From: Armatimonadota bacterium
GTDB taxonomy: Bacteria > Armatimonadota > Fimbriimonadia > Fimbriimonadales > Fimbriimonadaceae
Reading direction: 5' to 3'
DNA: 64,000 nt
NCBI GenBank assembly: GCA_037138755.1
Contig: JBAXHT010000001.1
Location: forward strand, 1,583,805-1,647,804
The notes under the pieces were generated by a model. The model was given only the letters and a program-made list of their open reading frames with translations, was not told the DNA's origin and did not search any database. The position numbers were made by a program, and so were the translations under genes. Shown here piece after piece: positions 43,241 through 52,562 of this stretch. The first letter of the stretch is position 1. Each line of letters begins with the position of its first letter.

Positions 43241-44044
43241 ATGCAAAACACAAAACGAGCATTCACCCTAATTGAGCTCCTCGTCGTCATCGCGATTATC
43301 GCGATCCTCGCCGCCATCCTGTTCCCGGTCTTCGCGCAAGCCAAGCTTGCGGCGAAAAAGGCTTCTGACCTTTCAAACTTGAAGCAGCAAGCAACGTCTG
43401 CGATCTTGTACCAAGGAGACAGCGATGATGTCAGCGTTGCCCAGTTCCGAGACGCTGGGGGCTGGCTCTACTGGTTCGCAGGTTCCGGAAAGGACCTAGG
43501 ATTCATGGATCCGACCGAAGGCAACAACTGGAGCCGAGAAACCATGCCGTACATGAAGAACCTCGACATCTTCAAGAACCCGGCTGCACCCAACGATCCC
43601 AACGGCACTTACGGGTACCGAAACAAGGCTGGCGCTGGAAACGGTAGCTACGCGGCAAACGGCATCGTGCTTGGTATTAGCCAAACCTCCTATTCGGACC
43701 CCGCCAATACGATCTACTTGGTCGACAAGGCAACCACGACCCGAGAGTCGATCGTGCAGCCAACTCCCTTGTACCCACTAGCCGGTCCGCTCATCGCAAA
43801 CGGAATCGACATCAACTGGGTCGGAATCAGTTTCGGATCCAAGGCAAACTACGCATGGTGTGATGGTCACGCAAAGACTTTCGACAGAAAGGCAATCCAG
43901 TTCCGACACTACGGAATCGCTGGCACTGTCCACCAGTTCGGTCCTGGAAACCTAGACGTACCGAATACCCAGACAATGCAAGACCCGCGAACGAACCCTA
44001 ATCAATGGTGGACGTACGGGAACGCAGACCCAAGCGGCATCTAA
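43241..44044 (+). CDS. Prepilin-type protein
   Basis: 267 aa. [19 protein letters not shown] opens the signal, with FPVFAQAK after the hydrophobic helix, and YQGDSDDVS and YAWCDGHAKTFDRKA as the family boxes. Residues around the middle are rich in Gly, Asn and Tyr. It is probably processed by a prepilin peptidase and surface-displayed. A hairpin then a small lipoprotein gene follow. Confidence 0.9.
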   Translation: MQNTKRAFTLIELLVVIAIIAILAAILFPVFAQAKLAAKKASDLSNLKQQATSAILYQGDSDDVSVAQFRDAGGWLYWFAGSGKDLGFMDPTEGNNWSRETMPYMKNLDIFKNPAAPNDPNGTYGYRNKAGAGNGSYAANGIVLGISQTSYSDPANTIYLVDKATTTRESIVQPTPLYPLAGPLIANGIDINWVGISFGSKANYAWCDGHAKTFDRKAIQFRHYGIAGTVHQFGPGNLDVPNTQTMQDPRTNPNQWWTYGNADPSGI

Positions 44045-44054
44045 CCACACCTTT

Positions 44055-44081
44055 GAGTGGGAACCTGCAAGGTTCCCACTC
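44055..44081 (+). promoter_or_regulatory. Intercistronic hairpin, prepilin to lipoprotein
   Basis: GAGTGGGAACCT at 44055-44066 pairs perfectly with 44070-44081 around a 3-base loop. There is no T-run after it. It lies 10 bases after the prepilin stop and 23 before the lipoprotein start. Confidence 0.65.
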
Positions 44082-44104
44082 GGAGCTTATCGCGATAATA
44101 ATCA

Positions 44105-44329
44105 ATGAAAACAACTCCAATTCAAATCTTTGTGTTCGGTCTTCTAGCATTGCTACTTCTTCCCGGTTGTTCCGGTGGAGGAGACAAAAATGAAATGGCT
44201 CCATTGAGCGACAAAGAACTCCTTGAGCGTGGTAACGCGGGTCACAACCCAGGCGCACCTGGCTCAGCGGGCCCCCCTCCTGGTACCCCTGGCGCCTCGG
44301 GCGGTCCACAAAGACCAACAGGTCGTTAG
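44105..44329 (+). CDS. Small lipoprotein paired with the prepilin gene
   Basis: 74 aa. The signal IQIFVFGLLALLLLPGCSGG ends in a lipobox LPGC; the mature part is Gly/Pro-rich (GAPGSAGPPPGTPGASGG), probably unfolded. It follows the fourth prepilin gene. Function unknown. A good terminator follows. Confidence 0.82.
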   Translation: MKTTPIQIFVFGLLALLLLPGCSGGGDKNEMAPLSDKELLERGNAGHNPGAPGSAGPPPGTPGASGGPQRPTGR

Positions 44330-44340
44330 TCACCGATGTG

Positions 44341-44375
44341 AACGCACCTGACCTGTTTTCGGTCAGGTGCGTTTT
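44341..44375 (+). terminator. Terminator after the prepilin/lipoprotein pair
   Basis: A 13-base perfect stem (44341-44353 with 44361-44373) with a 7-base loop is followed by T residues, separating the pair from the arabinan locus. Confidence 0.85.
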
Positions 44376-44432
44376 CACATGTGATAAGGTACAGGCTAAG
44401 AGTCCGCGCCACGTCCTGCACTCATCTTCGCC

Positions 44433-46700
44433 ATGATCTTCGCAACGCTTTCCCTCATGCTCATGAAGCCAAATGTGCAAGAAGTTCAGCCTTTTCCATT
44501 GAGCGCTGTGCGCGTCTTTGGAATGCAGGCGGATCGGCAGCAAGTTGACCTCAAGTACTTGAAGTCCCTTGACCCGATTCGGCTCCTGCACGGGTTTTAC
44601 GTTAACTCGGGGATCACCCCGCCCAAACCTCGCTATGGCGGATGGGAGGCGATGGGGATTGAGGGGCACTCGCTTGGGCACTATCTTTCTGCTTGTGCGC
44701 TCATGTACGGCGCCACTGGCGATCCTGTGATGCTCGAGCGGACAAAGACGATCGTAAAGGAACTTGCGGAATGCCAGACAGCCGCCAAGAGCGGCTTCCT
44801 CGGCGGGATGCCCGATGCTGCTCGCATCTTTGCCGAACTCAAAAAGAGGGACATCCGTAGCCAAGGATTTGACCTCAATGGCAATTGGGTGCCCTGGTAC
44901 AACATCCATAAGACGCTCGCTGGCCTACTTGACACCTATCACCAAACCGGCAATAAGCAGGCACTGGAAGTCCTAAACAAAAACGCTGAATGGACTCAGG
45001 AACTCACAAAAGAGTTTTCCGACGAAGACTGGCAAAAGATGCTCGCTTGCGAGCATGGCGGCATGAACGAGTCGTTTGCCGATCTCTATTCAATCACTAA
45101 AAATCCGCTCCATCTGGAATTGGCCAAGAAGTTTCACCACAAGGAGATTCTGGGTCCCCTCGAAAAAGGCGAGCGAAAGTTGGCAGGTAGGCACGGGAAT
45201 ACCCAAATCCCTAAAATCCTCGGGACCGCTCGACTCTACGAAGCCACCGGAGACATGCGATTCGAGGCGATCTCAAAGAACTTCTGGAACGAGGTCATCG
45301 AAGATCACACCTACGCCATGGGTGGCCACGGCCTTGGCGAGCACTTCGGTCCTGCCGGAAAACTGAGCGAGCGGCTCGGGACGACCAACGCGGAAACTTG
45401 CAACACCTACAATATGCTCAAGCTGACCGACCACCTGTTTCAGTGGTCGCCTTCCACCCGTCTGGGCGATTATTATGAGCAAGCGCAGCTCAACCATATC
45501 CTCACCAGCGAGGACCTCGAAACGGGCGGAGTCACCTACTTTGTGCCTTTGAAGGCCGGTGCCAAGAAGACCTACACTGATCCAACTGAAGACTTCACTT
45601 GCTGCCGAGGGACCGGAATGGAGAACCACGCCAAGTACGGTGAGGGAATCTATTACCACCGCGGTAACGAACTTTGGGTCAATCAGTACACGCCTTCGCA
45701 TCTCACCTGGAAAGAGCAAGGCGCGACCATAACGCTGATCACCGAGTACCCCAACTCAGACACAATAACGGTTCAGATTGATGCGACGAAGGCGACTAAG
45801 CTGAAACTAAACTTCCGCGCTCCAGCCTGGGCGTCGAAGGGGATGTCACTGAGTTTTGGTGGCGATAAGATCACGGCGAAAGCTGGAGAATGGCTTGTGT
45901 ACGACCACGAGTTCAAGGGGGTTCAATCGCTCGAACTCAAAATCCCGATGGCGCTCCGAACCGTACCGATGCCCGATAACCCCAACCGCGTCGCCCTGAT
46001 GTATGGCCCAACTCTTCTGGTCGCCGAATGGGGTTCAACCGAGGAGAAGCCGGGCGAACGATCCCCCGTTTTCATCAAAGACGACCGTCCAGTCGAGCAA
46101 TGGCTGAAGAAAACTGGTCCTCGGACGTGGCACTCGGTCGGGAATCTGCTACCGACCGACCTCGCGTTCCGCCCATTCTTTGACATTCAGCACGAGCGGT
46201 ACAGTGCCTATCTTGATGTGTTCACTCACCAAGACTGGGAGAACCGGGAGGCCGAGTTCCGCAAGAAAGAGGCCGAAGAAGCTGCGCTCAACGCCCGAAC
46301 GCTCGACTGGTTCCAACCCGGCGAGATGCAAGCGGAAAGGGATCACAACGTTCAAAGCGAGCTCAGCGGCCCCGCTGAGTGGCAGGGTCGAAAGTGCCGC
46401 CACGCCTGGAACGGCGGCTGGTTCTCGTTCGACCTGAAGGTCGATCCGAGTAAGACTCAAGACGTCGTCTTCACCTATTGGGGTGGAGACCGCCGCACGT
46501 TCGACGTTCTGTTGGACGGCGCAGTTTGGGAGACCCACAGTGGAAACGGTCAACCGGCCGAGAAGTTCTTCGATAGGACTTTGAAGTTGACTCCAGAAAT
46601 GCTGAAAGGGAAGTCCAAAGTGACGATCAAGCTCCAAGCCGAAAAGCCCAACGGTTGGGCCGGTGGGCTGTTTGGGGTTAGGGTTTTGAAGGGAGTCTGA
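44433..46700 (+). CDS. GH127-type beta-L-arabinofuranosidase
   Basis: 755 aa. The DUF1680/GH127 core has GHSLGHYLSACALMY near residue 80, WVPWYNIHKTLAGLLDTY near 155, and the metal/catalytic residues in ETCNTYNMLKL (about 320) and FTCCRGTGMENHAKYG (about 390). These retaining enzymes release L-arabinofuranose using a Zn-bound Cys. C-terminal beta-sandwich domains follow (about 560-755). No clear signal peptide: MIFATLSLMLMKP is short and the protein may be exported or cytoplasmic. Confidence 0.92.
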   Translation: MIFATLSLMLMKPNVQEVQPFPLSAVRVFGMQADRQQVDLKYLKSLDPIRLLHGFYVNSGITPPKPRYGGWEAMGIEGHSLGHYLSACALMYGATGDPVMLERTKTIVKELAECQTAAKSGFLGGMPDAARIFAELKKRDIRSQGFDLNGNWVPWYNIHKTLAGLLDTYHQTGNKQALEVLNKNAEWTQELTKEFSDEDWQKMLACEHGGMNESFADLYSITKNPLHLELAKKFHHKEILGPLEKGERKLAGRHGNTQIPKILGTARLYEATGDMRFEAISKNFWNEVIEDHTYAMGGHGLGEHFGPAGKLSERLGTTNAETCNTYNMLKLTDHLFQWSPSTRLGDYYEQAQLNHILTSEDLETGGVTYFVPLKAGAKKTYTDPTEDFTCCRGTGMENHAKYGEGIYYHRGNELWVNQYTPSHLTWKEQGATITLITEYPNSDTITVQIDATKATKLKLNFRAPAWASKGMSLSFGGDKITAKAGEWLVYDHEFKGVQSLELKIPMALRTVPMPDNPNRVALMYGPTLLVAEWGSTEEKPGERSPVFIKDDRPVEQWLKKTGPRTWHSVGNLLPTDLAFRPFFDIQHERYSAYLDVFTHQDWENREAEFRKKEAEEAALNARTLDWFQPGEMQAERDHNVQSELSGPAEWQGRKCRHAWNGGWFSFDLKVDPSKTQDVVFTYWGGDRRTFDVLLDGAVWETHSGNGQPAEKFFDRTLKLTPEMLKGKSKVTIKLQAEKPNGWAGGLFGVRVLKGV

Positions 46701-46704
46701 TAAG

Positions 46705-46730
46705 TCCCCTCTCCATTCATGGAGAGGGGA
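46705..46730. terminator. Hairpin between convergent GH127 and GH51 genes
   Basis: A 12-base perfect stem (46705-46716 with 46719-46730) almost fills the 45-base gap between the two convergent genes. It can serve both strands. Confidence 0.75.
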
Positions 46731-46745
46731 TTTACGGCGTGAGGA

Positions 46746-48239
46746 TTAACTCAACTTGAACGTCCCGGCATGCATCGACATTGGCGGTAGCTTCACTGTC
46801 GCAACCCCGCCGCCAACCGACGCCTCAAAATCCCGAGCGACAATCGTGTTGGGTGAGTCAAAGGTGTTCGCCGCCTTGGGATCCGTTCCCGTCAACAGCT
46901 CGCCGTTCAAAGAGGCAACAATCGCGCGATCTCCGACCCTAACCGTCACTTCGTGCGAAGACGAAAGGTCGCGGTTCACCAGGAACACGCTCAGTTCATC
47001 CCCGTTCAGGATCGCGCTGGAGTCGATGTAGGTCGCGTCTCCATAATCTGCAGAAGCATACGAAGGACCATCCAACCGCACGTGAAGCGCAATCCCTTCG
47101 CGTCGCTTCGCCATCATCTCGATCGGATAGAAAATGGTCTGGTAGACCATCTCATCCCCCCGAGTCAGAAGCGGAGCGATCACGTTAACGATCTGCGCGA
47201 TGTTCGCGATCTTCACCGAATCCGCGTGGCGGATAAAGCTATTGAGGAAGCCCGCCGCGACGAGCGCATCCTCCAGGTTGTACTCCTCTTCCAGCAAGTG
47301 GGGGGCGAACTTGCCAGCACCGTCGCTGTGAACTCCGTCCCTGGCTCGGTACCAGACGTTCCATTCGTCAAAGCTCAGCTTGACTGGCTTTTTGAGCTTT
47401 TTCGTATGGGCCACCGACTGACAGATCGAGTCCATCGCCTCGATCTGCTCGTCAATCGAGTTTGTCACCGCCAGAAAGTTCGGAGTATCGTTCTTGGAGT
47501 TCCCCACATACCGGTGAAGCGAAATGTACTCGACATCGTTTTTACAATGTTCCAACACCTTTCGGTCCCACTCGAGGTAGGTGGGCAAATCTGGGGCGCA
47601 CGAACCACAAACGACTAGTTCAATCGACGAATCGACCATCTTCATCATGCGCGCCGTCTGCTGGGCCTGGATCGCGTAGGTTTCTGCGGGAACGTGGCCA
47701 ATCTGCCACGGGCCGTCCATCTCGTTCCCCAAGCACCAAAGCTTGACGTCAAACGGGTTGGCGTACCCGTGCTCCTCGCGTCTCGCCGCGTACTTGGATG
47801 GTCCCTGAATGTTGCAGTATTCCAGCCAGTTTCGCGCCTCCTCGGGAGTCCCAGTTCCGAGGTTGACTGCCATCATCGGCGTCCAGTCCATCCGCTTCGA
47901 AAGCTCCAAGAACTCGTTCGGTCCGAACTGGTTCGACTCTAATGACTGCCAGGCCAAATCCCGGGTGATCGGGCGATTTTCTCGAGGGCCCACCGCGTCT
48001 TCCCAGTGGTACCCGCTGACGAAGTTTCCGCCGGGATACCGCATCGCCGTGAACCGCAACCGTTTGAGTGCTTCAAGAACGTCGGTTCGGCAACCGTGCT
48101 CATCAGCGTGCGCAGAAGTCGGCTCGTAAACGCCCTCATAAACGGCGCGCCCAAGGTGTTCTAAGAAGCCACCAAACACGCGAGGATCGACCTCGGCAAT
48201 TTGGAAGGATGTATGCAAATGAAGTGTGCTTGTTTTCAT
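46746..48239 (-). CDS. GH51-type alpha-L-arabinofuranosidase
   Basis: 497 aa from the ATG at 48239 (the frame extends upstream into the permease gene). The acid/base Glu is in WCLGNEMDGPW (about residue 173) and the nucleophile Glu in LSFDEWNVWY (about 290), as in GH51 enzymes. ERGFLEHLGRAVYEG-like FGGFLEHLGRAVYEGVY at the start is typical. It removes arabinofuranose from oligosaccharides after import, no signal peptide. Last gene of the minus-strand transporter operon, 10 bases after the second permease. Confidence 0.95.
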   Translation of the reverse strand: MKTSTLHLHTSFQIAEVDPRVFGGFLEHLGRAVYEGVYEPTSAHADEHGCRTDVLEALKRLRFTAMRYPGGNFVSGYHWEDAVGPRENRPITRDLAWQSLESNQFGPNEFLELSKRMDWTPMMAVNLGTGTPEEARNWLEYCNIQGPSKYAARREEHGYANPFDVKLWCLGNEMDGPWQIGHVPAETYAIQAQQTARMMKMVDSSIELVVCGSCAPDLPTYLEWDRKVLEHCKNDVEYISLHRYVGNSKNDTPNFLAVTNSIDEQIEAMDSICQSVAHTKKLKKPVKLSFDEWNVWYRARDGVHSDGAGKFAPHLLEEEYNLEDALVAAGFLNSFIRHADSVKIANIAQIVNVIAPLLTRGDEMVYQTIFYPIEMMAKRREGIALHVRLDGPSYASADYGDATYIDSSAILNGDELSVFLVNRDLSSSHEVTVRVGDRAIVASLNGELLTGTDPKAANTFDSPNTIVARDFEASVGGGVATVKLPPMSMHAGTFKLS

Positions 48240-48249
48240 TGAATCGTAA

Positions 48250-49062
48250 TCAGTCCTTGAGGCCGGACGAGGCCATGCTTTCGACAATCTGCTTTTGAAA
48301 AACGAGGAAGACGATGAGGAGCGGTATCGAGGCTAAGACGCTGGTCGCGAGTGTGCGGCCATACTCCGTGTAATAGGATGCCTGGTACATCGCGATGCCC
48401 ACGGGAAGCGTATAGTTTCGCACCGAATCCATGTACACAAGCGGCGAGACGTAGTCGTTCCAGGAGCCAATGAAGGTCAGCACTCCGAGAGTCGCCAGAG
48501 CCGGAGCGCACAGCGGCAAAGTCACGTTTGCAAAAACTTGCGCTGGTGAGCAGCCGTCGATTAGGGCAGCCTCTTCCACCGCCGAAGGGACCGACCGCAT
48601 GAACTGCGACAACATAAACACCCCAAATCCGCCAGCCGTTGCCGGAACGATGAGGGCCGCTGGAGTATCTAGCCAGTGAAGCTTGCTCAAGATGAAGTAA
48701 ACCGGTACCAGGAACAGTTGTCCTGGGACCATCATCGAGAAGACAACGGCACCAAGAAATGCGCTTCCGCCCTTCACTTTGAGGCGAGTAATCGCAAATG
48801 CCGCCATCGAAGATAGGGTTAGAACAAGCAGAGTGACCGAGGACGAAACAAAAACGCTGTTCAGCAACCATCGTCCAAAAGGGGCTTCCTCTGACCATTC
48901 GAGGACGTTGCGATAGTTCTCCGACGTCCATACCTTGGGGATCACCGACGCCGGATTGAGCACTTCACCCTCTGCCTTAAACGAGGTCAGGAACATCATC
49001 ACTATTGGAAAGGTGAACGCGAATGCGACTAACAACATCACGACCCAAAGCAGCTTCTTCAT
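48250..49062 (-). CDS. Sugar ABC transporter permease (MalG/AraQ-type)
   Basis: 270 aa from the ATG at 49062. Six transmembrane helices and the EAA loop VEEAALIDGCSPAQVFANVTLPL. The start overlaps the previous permease by 4 bases (ATGA). It pairs with the other permease to import arabinose or arabino-oligosaccharides, inferred from context. The ATP-binding subunit is not in the locus and is probably a shared one encoded elsewhere. Confidence 0.93.
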   Translation of the reverse strand: MKKLLWVVMLLVAFAFTFPIVMMFLTSFKAEGEVLNPASVIPKVWTSENYRNVLEWSEEAPFGRWLLNSVFVSSSVTLLVLTLSSMAAFAITRLKVKGGSAFLGAVVFSMMVPGQLFLVPVYFILSKLHWLDTPAALIVPATAGGFGVFMLSQFMRSVPSAVEEAALIDGCSPAQVFANVTLPLCAPALATLGVLTFIGSWNDYVSPLVYMDSVRNYTLPVGIAMYQASYYTEYGRTLATSVLASIPLLIVFLVFQKQIVESMASSGLKD

Positions 49063-49937
49063 TGCGAAGCGTTCCTCCGCATTGCAACAAACTGGATCAC
49101 TCCGAAGACCATAATCACCGCCGTGAGCATCCAACTAATCGCGGCTGCGTACCCAAGGCGATATTGCTGGAAGGCAATTTCGTAGATGTATTGCACCGTT
49201 CCCCGAGTCGAAAGTTCGGGTCCGCCTTGGGTCAGCAGTGAAGCCTGTGGGAACATCTGGAACGCCCCAATGGTGTTCGTCAGAACCGTAAACAGTAGCA
49301 CCGGTTTGATCAGCGGCATGGTGATCTTCGAAAACGTCTGCCAGCCTCCCGCGCCATCGAGGGCCGCGGCTTCGTGGTACATCGTCGGAATCTGCTGAAG
49401 TGAGGCCAACAAAATGACCGTTGTTCCCCCGCTCAGCCACCAAAGGGACATCAAAACGATGCTTGGCATTGCCAGCGATTTCTCGCTTAGCCAGGGAACC
49501 GCTGTCCCACCTAGTTGCTTGATCACCCAGTTGAAAAAACCGAACTCCAGGTTGTAGAAGAACTGCCAAAGGATTGCGGTGACAGCGATGGTGAAGATCC
49601 CCGGTAGGAAGATCATTCCCCTAAACAGGTTTCGACCGCGCTTCAATGCGTTCAATCCCATCGCCATCGCCAAGGCAAGAACGAGGAGAGAAGGGACGAA
49701 CAGGAGCACATATCGCGCGGTCGCCACCATTGCCTGTTTGACGTAATCGTCTTTCCAGGCATCGATAAAATTCTGAGTTCCCACGAACCGGATCTGCTCG
49801 GTGGAGGTGAGGTCGAACTGCATGACGGAGAGCACCAACGCAACCAAGATCGGTAGGACTAAAAACATCGAAAACGATAAGGCGTAGGGAGCCAAAAACA
49901 GGTATCCCGTCATTTGCTGCCGCTTTTTCCAGGTCAA
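49059..49937 (-). CDS. Sugar ABC transporter permease (MalF/AraP-type)
   Basis: 292 aa from a TTG that overlaps the binding-protein stop by 4 bases (TTGA). Six transmembrane helices with the EAA loop MYHEAAALDGAGGWQTFSKI near residue 195. First transmembrane helix: GYLFLAPYALSFSMFLVLPI. Partner of the following permease. Confidence 0.93.
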   Translation of the reverse strand: MTWKKRQQMTGYLFLAPYALSFSMFLVLPILVALVLSVMQFDLTSTEQIRFVGTQNFIDAWKDDYVKQAMVATARYVLLFVPSLLVLALAMAMGLNALKRGRNLFRGMIFLPGIFTIAVTAILWQFFYNLEFGFFNWVIKQLGGTAVPWLSEKSLAMPSIVLMSLWWLSGGTTVILLASLQQIPTMYHEAAALDGAGGWQTFSKITMPLIKPVLLFTVLTNTIGAFQMFPQASLLTQGGPELSTRGTVQYIYEIAFQQYRLGYAAAISWMLTAVIMVFGVIQFVAMRRNASQ

Positions 49938-51190
49938 GGAGTCACCGCCTTGCGGTGTTGCTCGGCGTCTCGATCCATTGCTTTTTGGGTGTTCTCGTCG
50001 GCGATCTTGAGGGCGTCTTTTGCCGTTGCCCGACCCCGAATTACTTTTTCAACCGCGAGGTTGATCTCCACTCCCATCTCGAACAAAACCGGGATGCGAG
50101 GGAAGTACATCATTGTCGGAATCTGCTCGGCGAAAGCCGCCTGAACGTGCAATTCTTTGAACTCGGGCAGCTCGCGCACCGAACGCCGGGCAGGCACCTG
50201 ACCAGCGGCGGCCCATCGTAGCGAGTTGGCTGAGAGATACTTGACGAAACGCTCTGAAGCCTCGCGTTGCTTTGGCGACATTTTTGGGCGGAAACATAGG
50301 GTGTGCGAATCTGCGAGGGTGCCAGCGTGTTTTCCGATTACCGGAATGGGCGCTCCCATGTAGTTCATGCCTTCGAGCCGCAGAAGGTCGCCGAGCATAT
50401 AGATGCCATCCCAGACCATCCCGACCTTTTTCTGGCGGAAACCCACCCAGCCGAGCTGATTGTCGGGTGGAGGAATCAGGTTGAAATCCTTTTTGAGAGA
50501 ACCCAAAAACTCAAGGGCCTCGATGTTCTGGGGGCAATCTAAGTCTGCCTTCCCGTCCGATCCCAGATAGTGACCGTCGAACTGAGGAATGAGAGAAAGG
50601 AAGTTGTTGTTCCACGCCGTGAGGGCGTATCCGAAGGTGTCCTTCGATAGCATGGCTTTTGCGGCTCGCAAGAACTCCTCGCGGTCTTTCGGCGGCGCGC
50701 TAAGTCCGGCACCGCGCAGCATATCTTTGTTCAGAAACATCCCCTGCGGGTGAATGTCCAGCGGGACGCAGAAGCGTTTCCCTTCAAACTTTGTTTGCTC
50801 GACGACGTAGGGGTCAAAGTCGTCCGCAGGAATCGCGGATTCAAAGAGCGAATCCATCGGAGCCAAAACCCCCGCCCGGTGCATTCGCGTCAGCGCCGAA
50901 GCATGGATGACGAACACGTCCGGCCCTCGGCCGTCGAGGCCTGAGACCATCACTTTGTTGTAATACAACGCCCAGGGAATCCGTTGCATCGTGACCTCGA
51001 CATCGGGGTTCGCGCGGTTGAAGTCACGAATCATCTCTAGCATCACCCGGCCATCAGGACCGGTAAAGCCGTTCCAAAACGTGATCGGGGTTTTTGTTAC
51101 CGCAAGTGATCCGCAAGAAAAGTCACCGCGCACAACCGAGAGCCCGAGGCAGAGCCCCAGAAGCAACCCGATTCCTGTGCGAGCGGTCAT
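49934..51190 (-). CDS. Sugar ABC transporter substrate-binding protein
   Basis: 418 aa. Signal sequence TGIGLLLGLCLGLSVVRG; a Cys at residue 26 could be the lipid site, but the preceding residues fit a lipobox poorly, so it may be a free secreted protein. The extracellular solute-binding fold (family 1) starts at PITFWNGFTGPDGRVMLEM. It captures the sugar for the two permeases that follow. Three bases separate it from the GH43 gene upstream. Confidence 0.9.
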   Translation of the reverse strand: MTARTGIGLLLGLCLGLSVVRGDFSCGSLAVTKTPITFWNGFTGPDGRVMLEMIRDFNRANPDVEVTMQRIPWALYYNKVMVSGLDGRGPDVFVIHASALTRMHRAGVLAPMDSLFESAIPADDFDPYVVEQTKFEGKRFCVPLDIHPQGMFLNKDMLRGAGLSAPPKDREEFLRAAKAMLSKDTFGYALTAWNNNFLSLIPQFDGHYLGSDGKADLDCPQNIEALEFLGSLKKDFNLIPPPDNQLGWVGFRQKKVGMVWDGIYMLGDLLRLEGMNYMGAPIPVIGKHAGTLADSHTLCFRPKMSPKQREASERFVKYLSANSLRWAAAGQVPARRSVRELPEFKELHVQAAFAEQIPTMMYFPRIPVLFEMGVEINLAVEKVIRGRATAKDALKIADENTQKAMDRDAEQHRKAVTP

Positions 51191-51193
51191 CGT

Positions 51194-52498
51194 CTAGTCT
51201 CCGATCCGATAGCCTCGCACGACGAGTCCCGCTTGCGTTCGACCCACGTAATAGTTACCTTGATAGTGCAAGGTCACCACGTCTTCCCAGAAATCCTTCG
51301 GATCTTCGCGTTTGGGCCATTGCAGGGTGAGTTTGTCCTTTGTCAGCTTCCACTTGCCCTTCCGATCTCCGCTTTGGAATTCACCCTTTGGCAGGAAGTG
51401 GATTTCGTCGATGTTCCCGAAGTCGGCCTGATGTGCCCATTTTCCGCCAAAGCTCATTTGCTCTTTTAGTGGCGTTGCGGCGAGATGTTCGAGTGGCAGT
51501 CCAGGTACTGGCCAGCCGTCCTCACCCCAAAACATCTCCCTCACTTGAACCCGAGGAAGCCCCCACTTCCCGTCGGTCCAATACTTTCTCCCGTCGTAAA
51601 AGTGGTAGCTGGTCAGCCAACGTCCTTTTGAATCCTGCAAGACCTCGTTATGCCCGGGCGAGAACATCGGTGGCGAGGTTTTGAGGAGGCTGACGTGGCC
51701 ACCTTCTGTCATCGCCTTACCGTCGGCATCGACGTAGGGACCGTTCGGCTCTCTGGAGCGACCCACCATCATCTGGTAAGTACTTCGTACGCCCTGCGCG
51801 GCGAGACCGTAGGAAACGAACAAGTAGTACCATCCGTCCTTGTACATCGCGCAGGAGCCTTCCAGCGCATTCTCGCGCGAAGTTGTGTTTCGGGCGACTT
51901 GAAAGGGTGGTTTAGCCGTGACATCGAGCATCTTTCCAGTTGTCGGATCGAGTTCGACGCAGTAGATTCCCGCGAAATAGCTTCCGAAGAACATCCAGTG
52001 TCTCTTCGTTTGGTCGATCAGTATTTCGGCATCAATGCAGTTGTAAAAATTTCGATCCTTACGACTATCGATCACTTCTCCCCGATCAACCCAGCCCTCC
52101 GTCGGCTTTTCTGGATCGAAGTGATCGTTTTCAAGGAATCCGATGACCGAATCATTTCCGCCGAAGAACCGGCTCGCACAGTAGTAAACGCGAACCTTAT
52201 TTCCGTAGACGACGATGTCCGGTGCCCAAACTGAGCGATGCTCAGGAACGCGCTTCTTCAGCCAATCTGGGTTCTCTTTCAAGAGCGGGCCAAACGTTTT
52301 CCAGGTCTTGAAATCGCGGGTTGTCTTGACGACTCCCATCCCTTGTCCGCTGGTCGAAACTGAAACATAGGTTCCGTTAAACTCGAGAACGGCGGGGTCG
52401 TGAGTATGCTCCGACCCCTCCGCGAACGAGCCATCGCCCGGAAAAGCCGACCAATCTGAGGTCATCATCATCGCCACCACTGCAAAAGTTCCGAGCAT
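51194..52498 (-). CDS. GH43-type arabinosidase
   Basis: 434 aa from the ATG at 52498, which begins a signal-like MLGTFAVVAMMMTSDWSAFPG; the frame extends further upstream but into less plausible sequence. A five-bladed propeller of GH43: base Asp in EHTHDPAVLEF, pKa-modulating Asp in SVWAPDIVVYG, and acid Glu in ALEGSCAMYKDGWYY. Likely arabinan endo-1,5-alpha-L-arabinosidase or arabinofuranosidase. C-terminal region (from about 330) is a beta-rich extra domain. First gene of the transporter operon. Confidence 0.9.
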   Translation of the reverse strand: MLGTFAVVAMMMTSDWSAFPGDGSFAEGSEHTHDPAVLEFNGTYVSVSTSGQGMGVVKTTRDFKTWKTFGPLLKENPDWLKKRVPEHRSVWAPDIVVYGNKVRVYYCASRFFGGNDSVIGFLENDHFDPEKPTEGWVDRGEVIDSRKDRNFYNCIDAEILIDQTKRHWMFFGSYFAGIYCVELDPTTGKMLDVTAKPPFQVARNTTSRENALEGSCAMYKDGWYYLFVSYGLAAQGVRSTYQMMVGRSREPNGPYVDADGKAMTEGGHVSLLKTSPPMFSPGHNEVLQDSKGRWLTSYHFYDGRKYWTDGKWGLPRVQVREMFWGEDGWPVPGLPLEHLAATPLKEQMSFGGKWAHQADFGNIDEIHFLPKGEFQSGDRKGKWKLTKDKLTLQWPKREDPKDFWEDVVTLHYQGNYYVGRTQAGLVVRGYRIGD

Positions 52499-52562
52499 TG
52501 TTGCACCGCAAACACCGCTGAGCAATTTAATATAGCTCAACTGGAATAAGTATAGCGATAGA

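Noticed and set aside
48236-48931. Alternative 231-residue minus-strand frame overlapping the second permease
   Set aside because: Different frame of the permease gene, lacks transmembrane pattern and EAA loop; a shadow frame.
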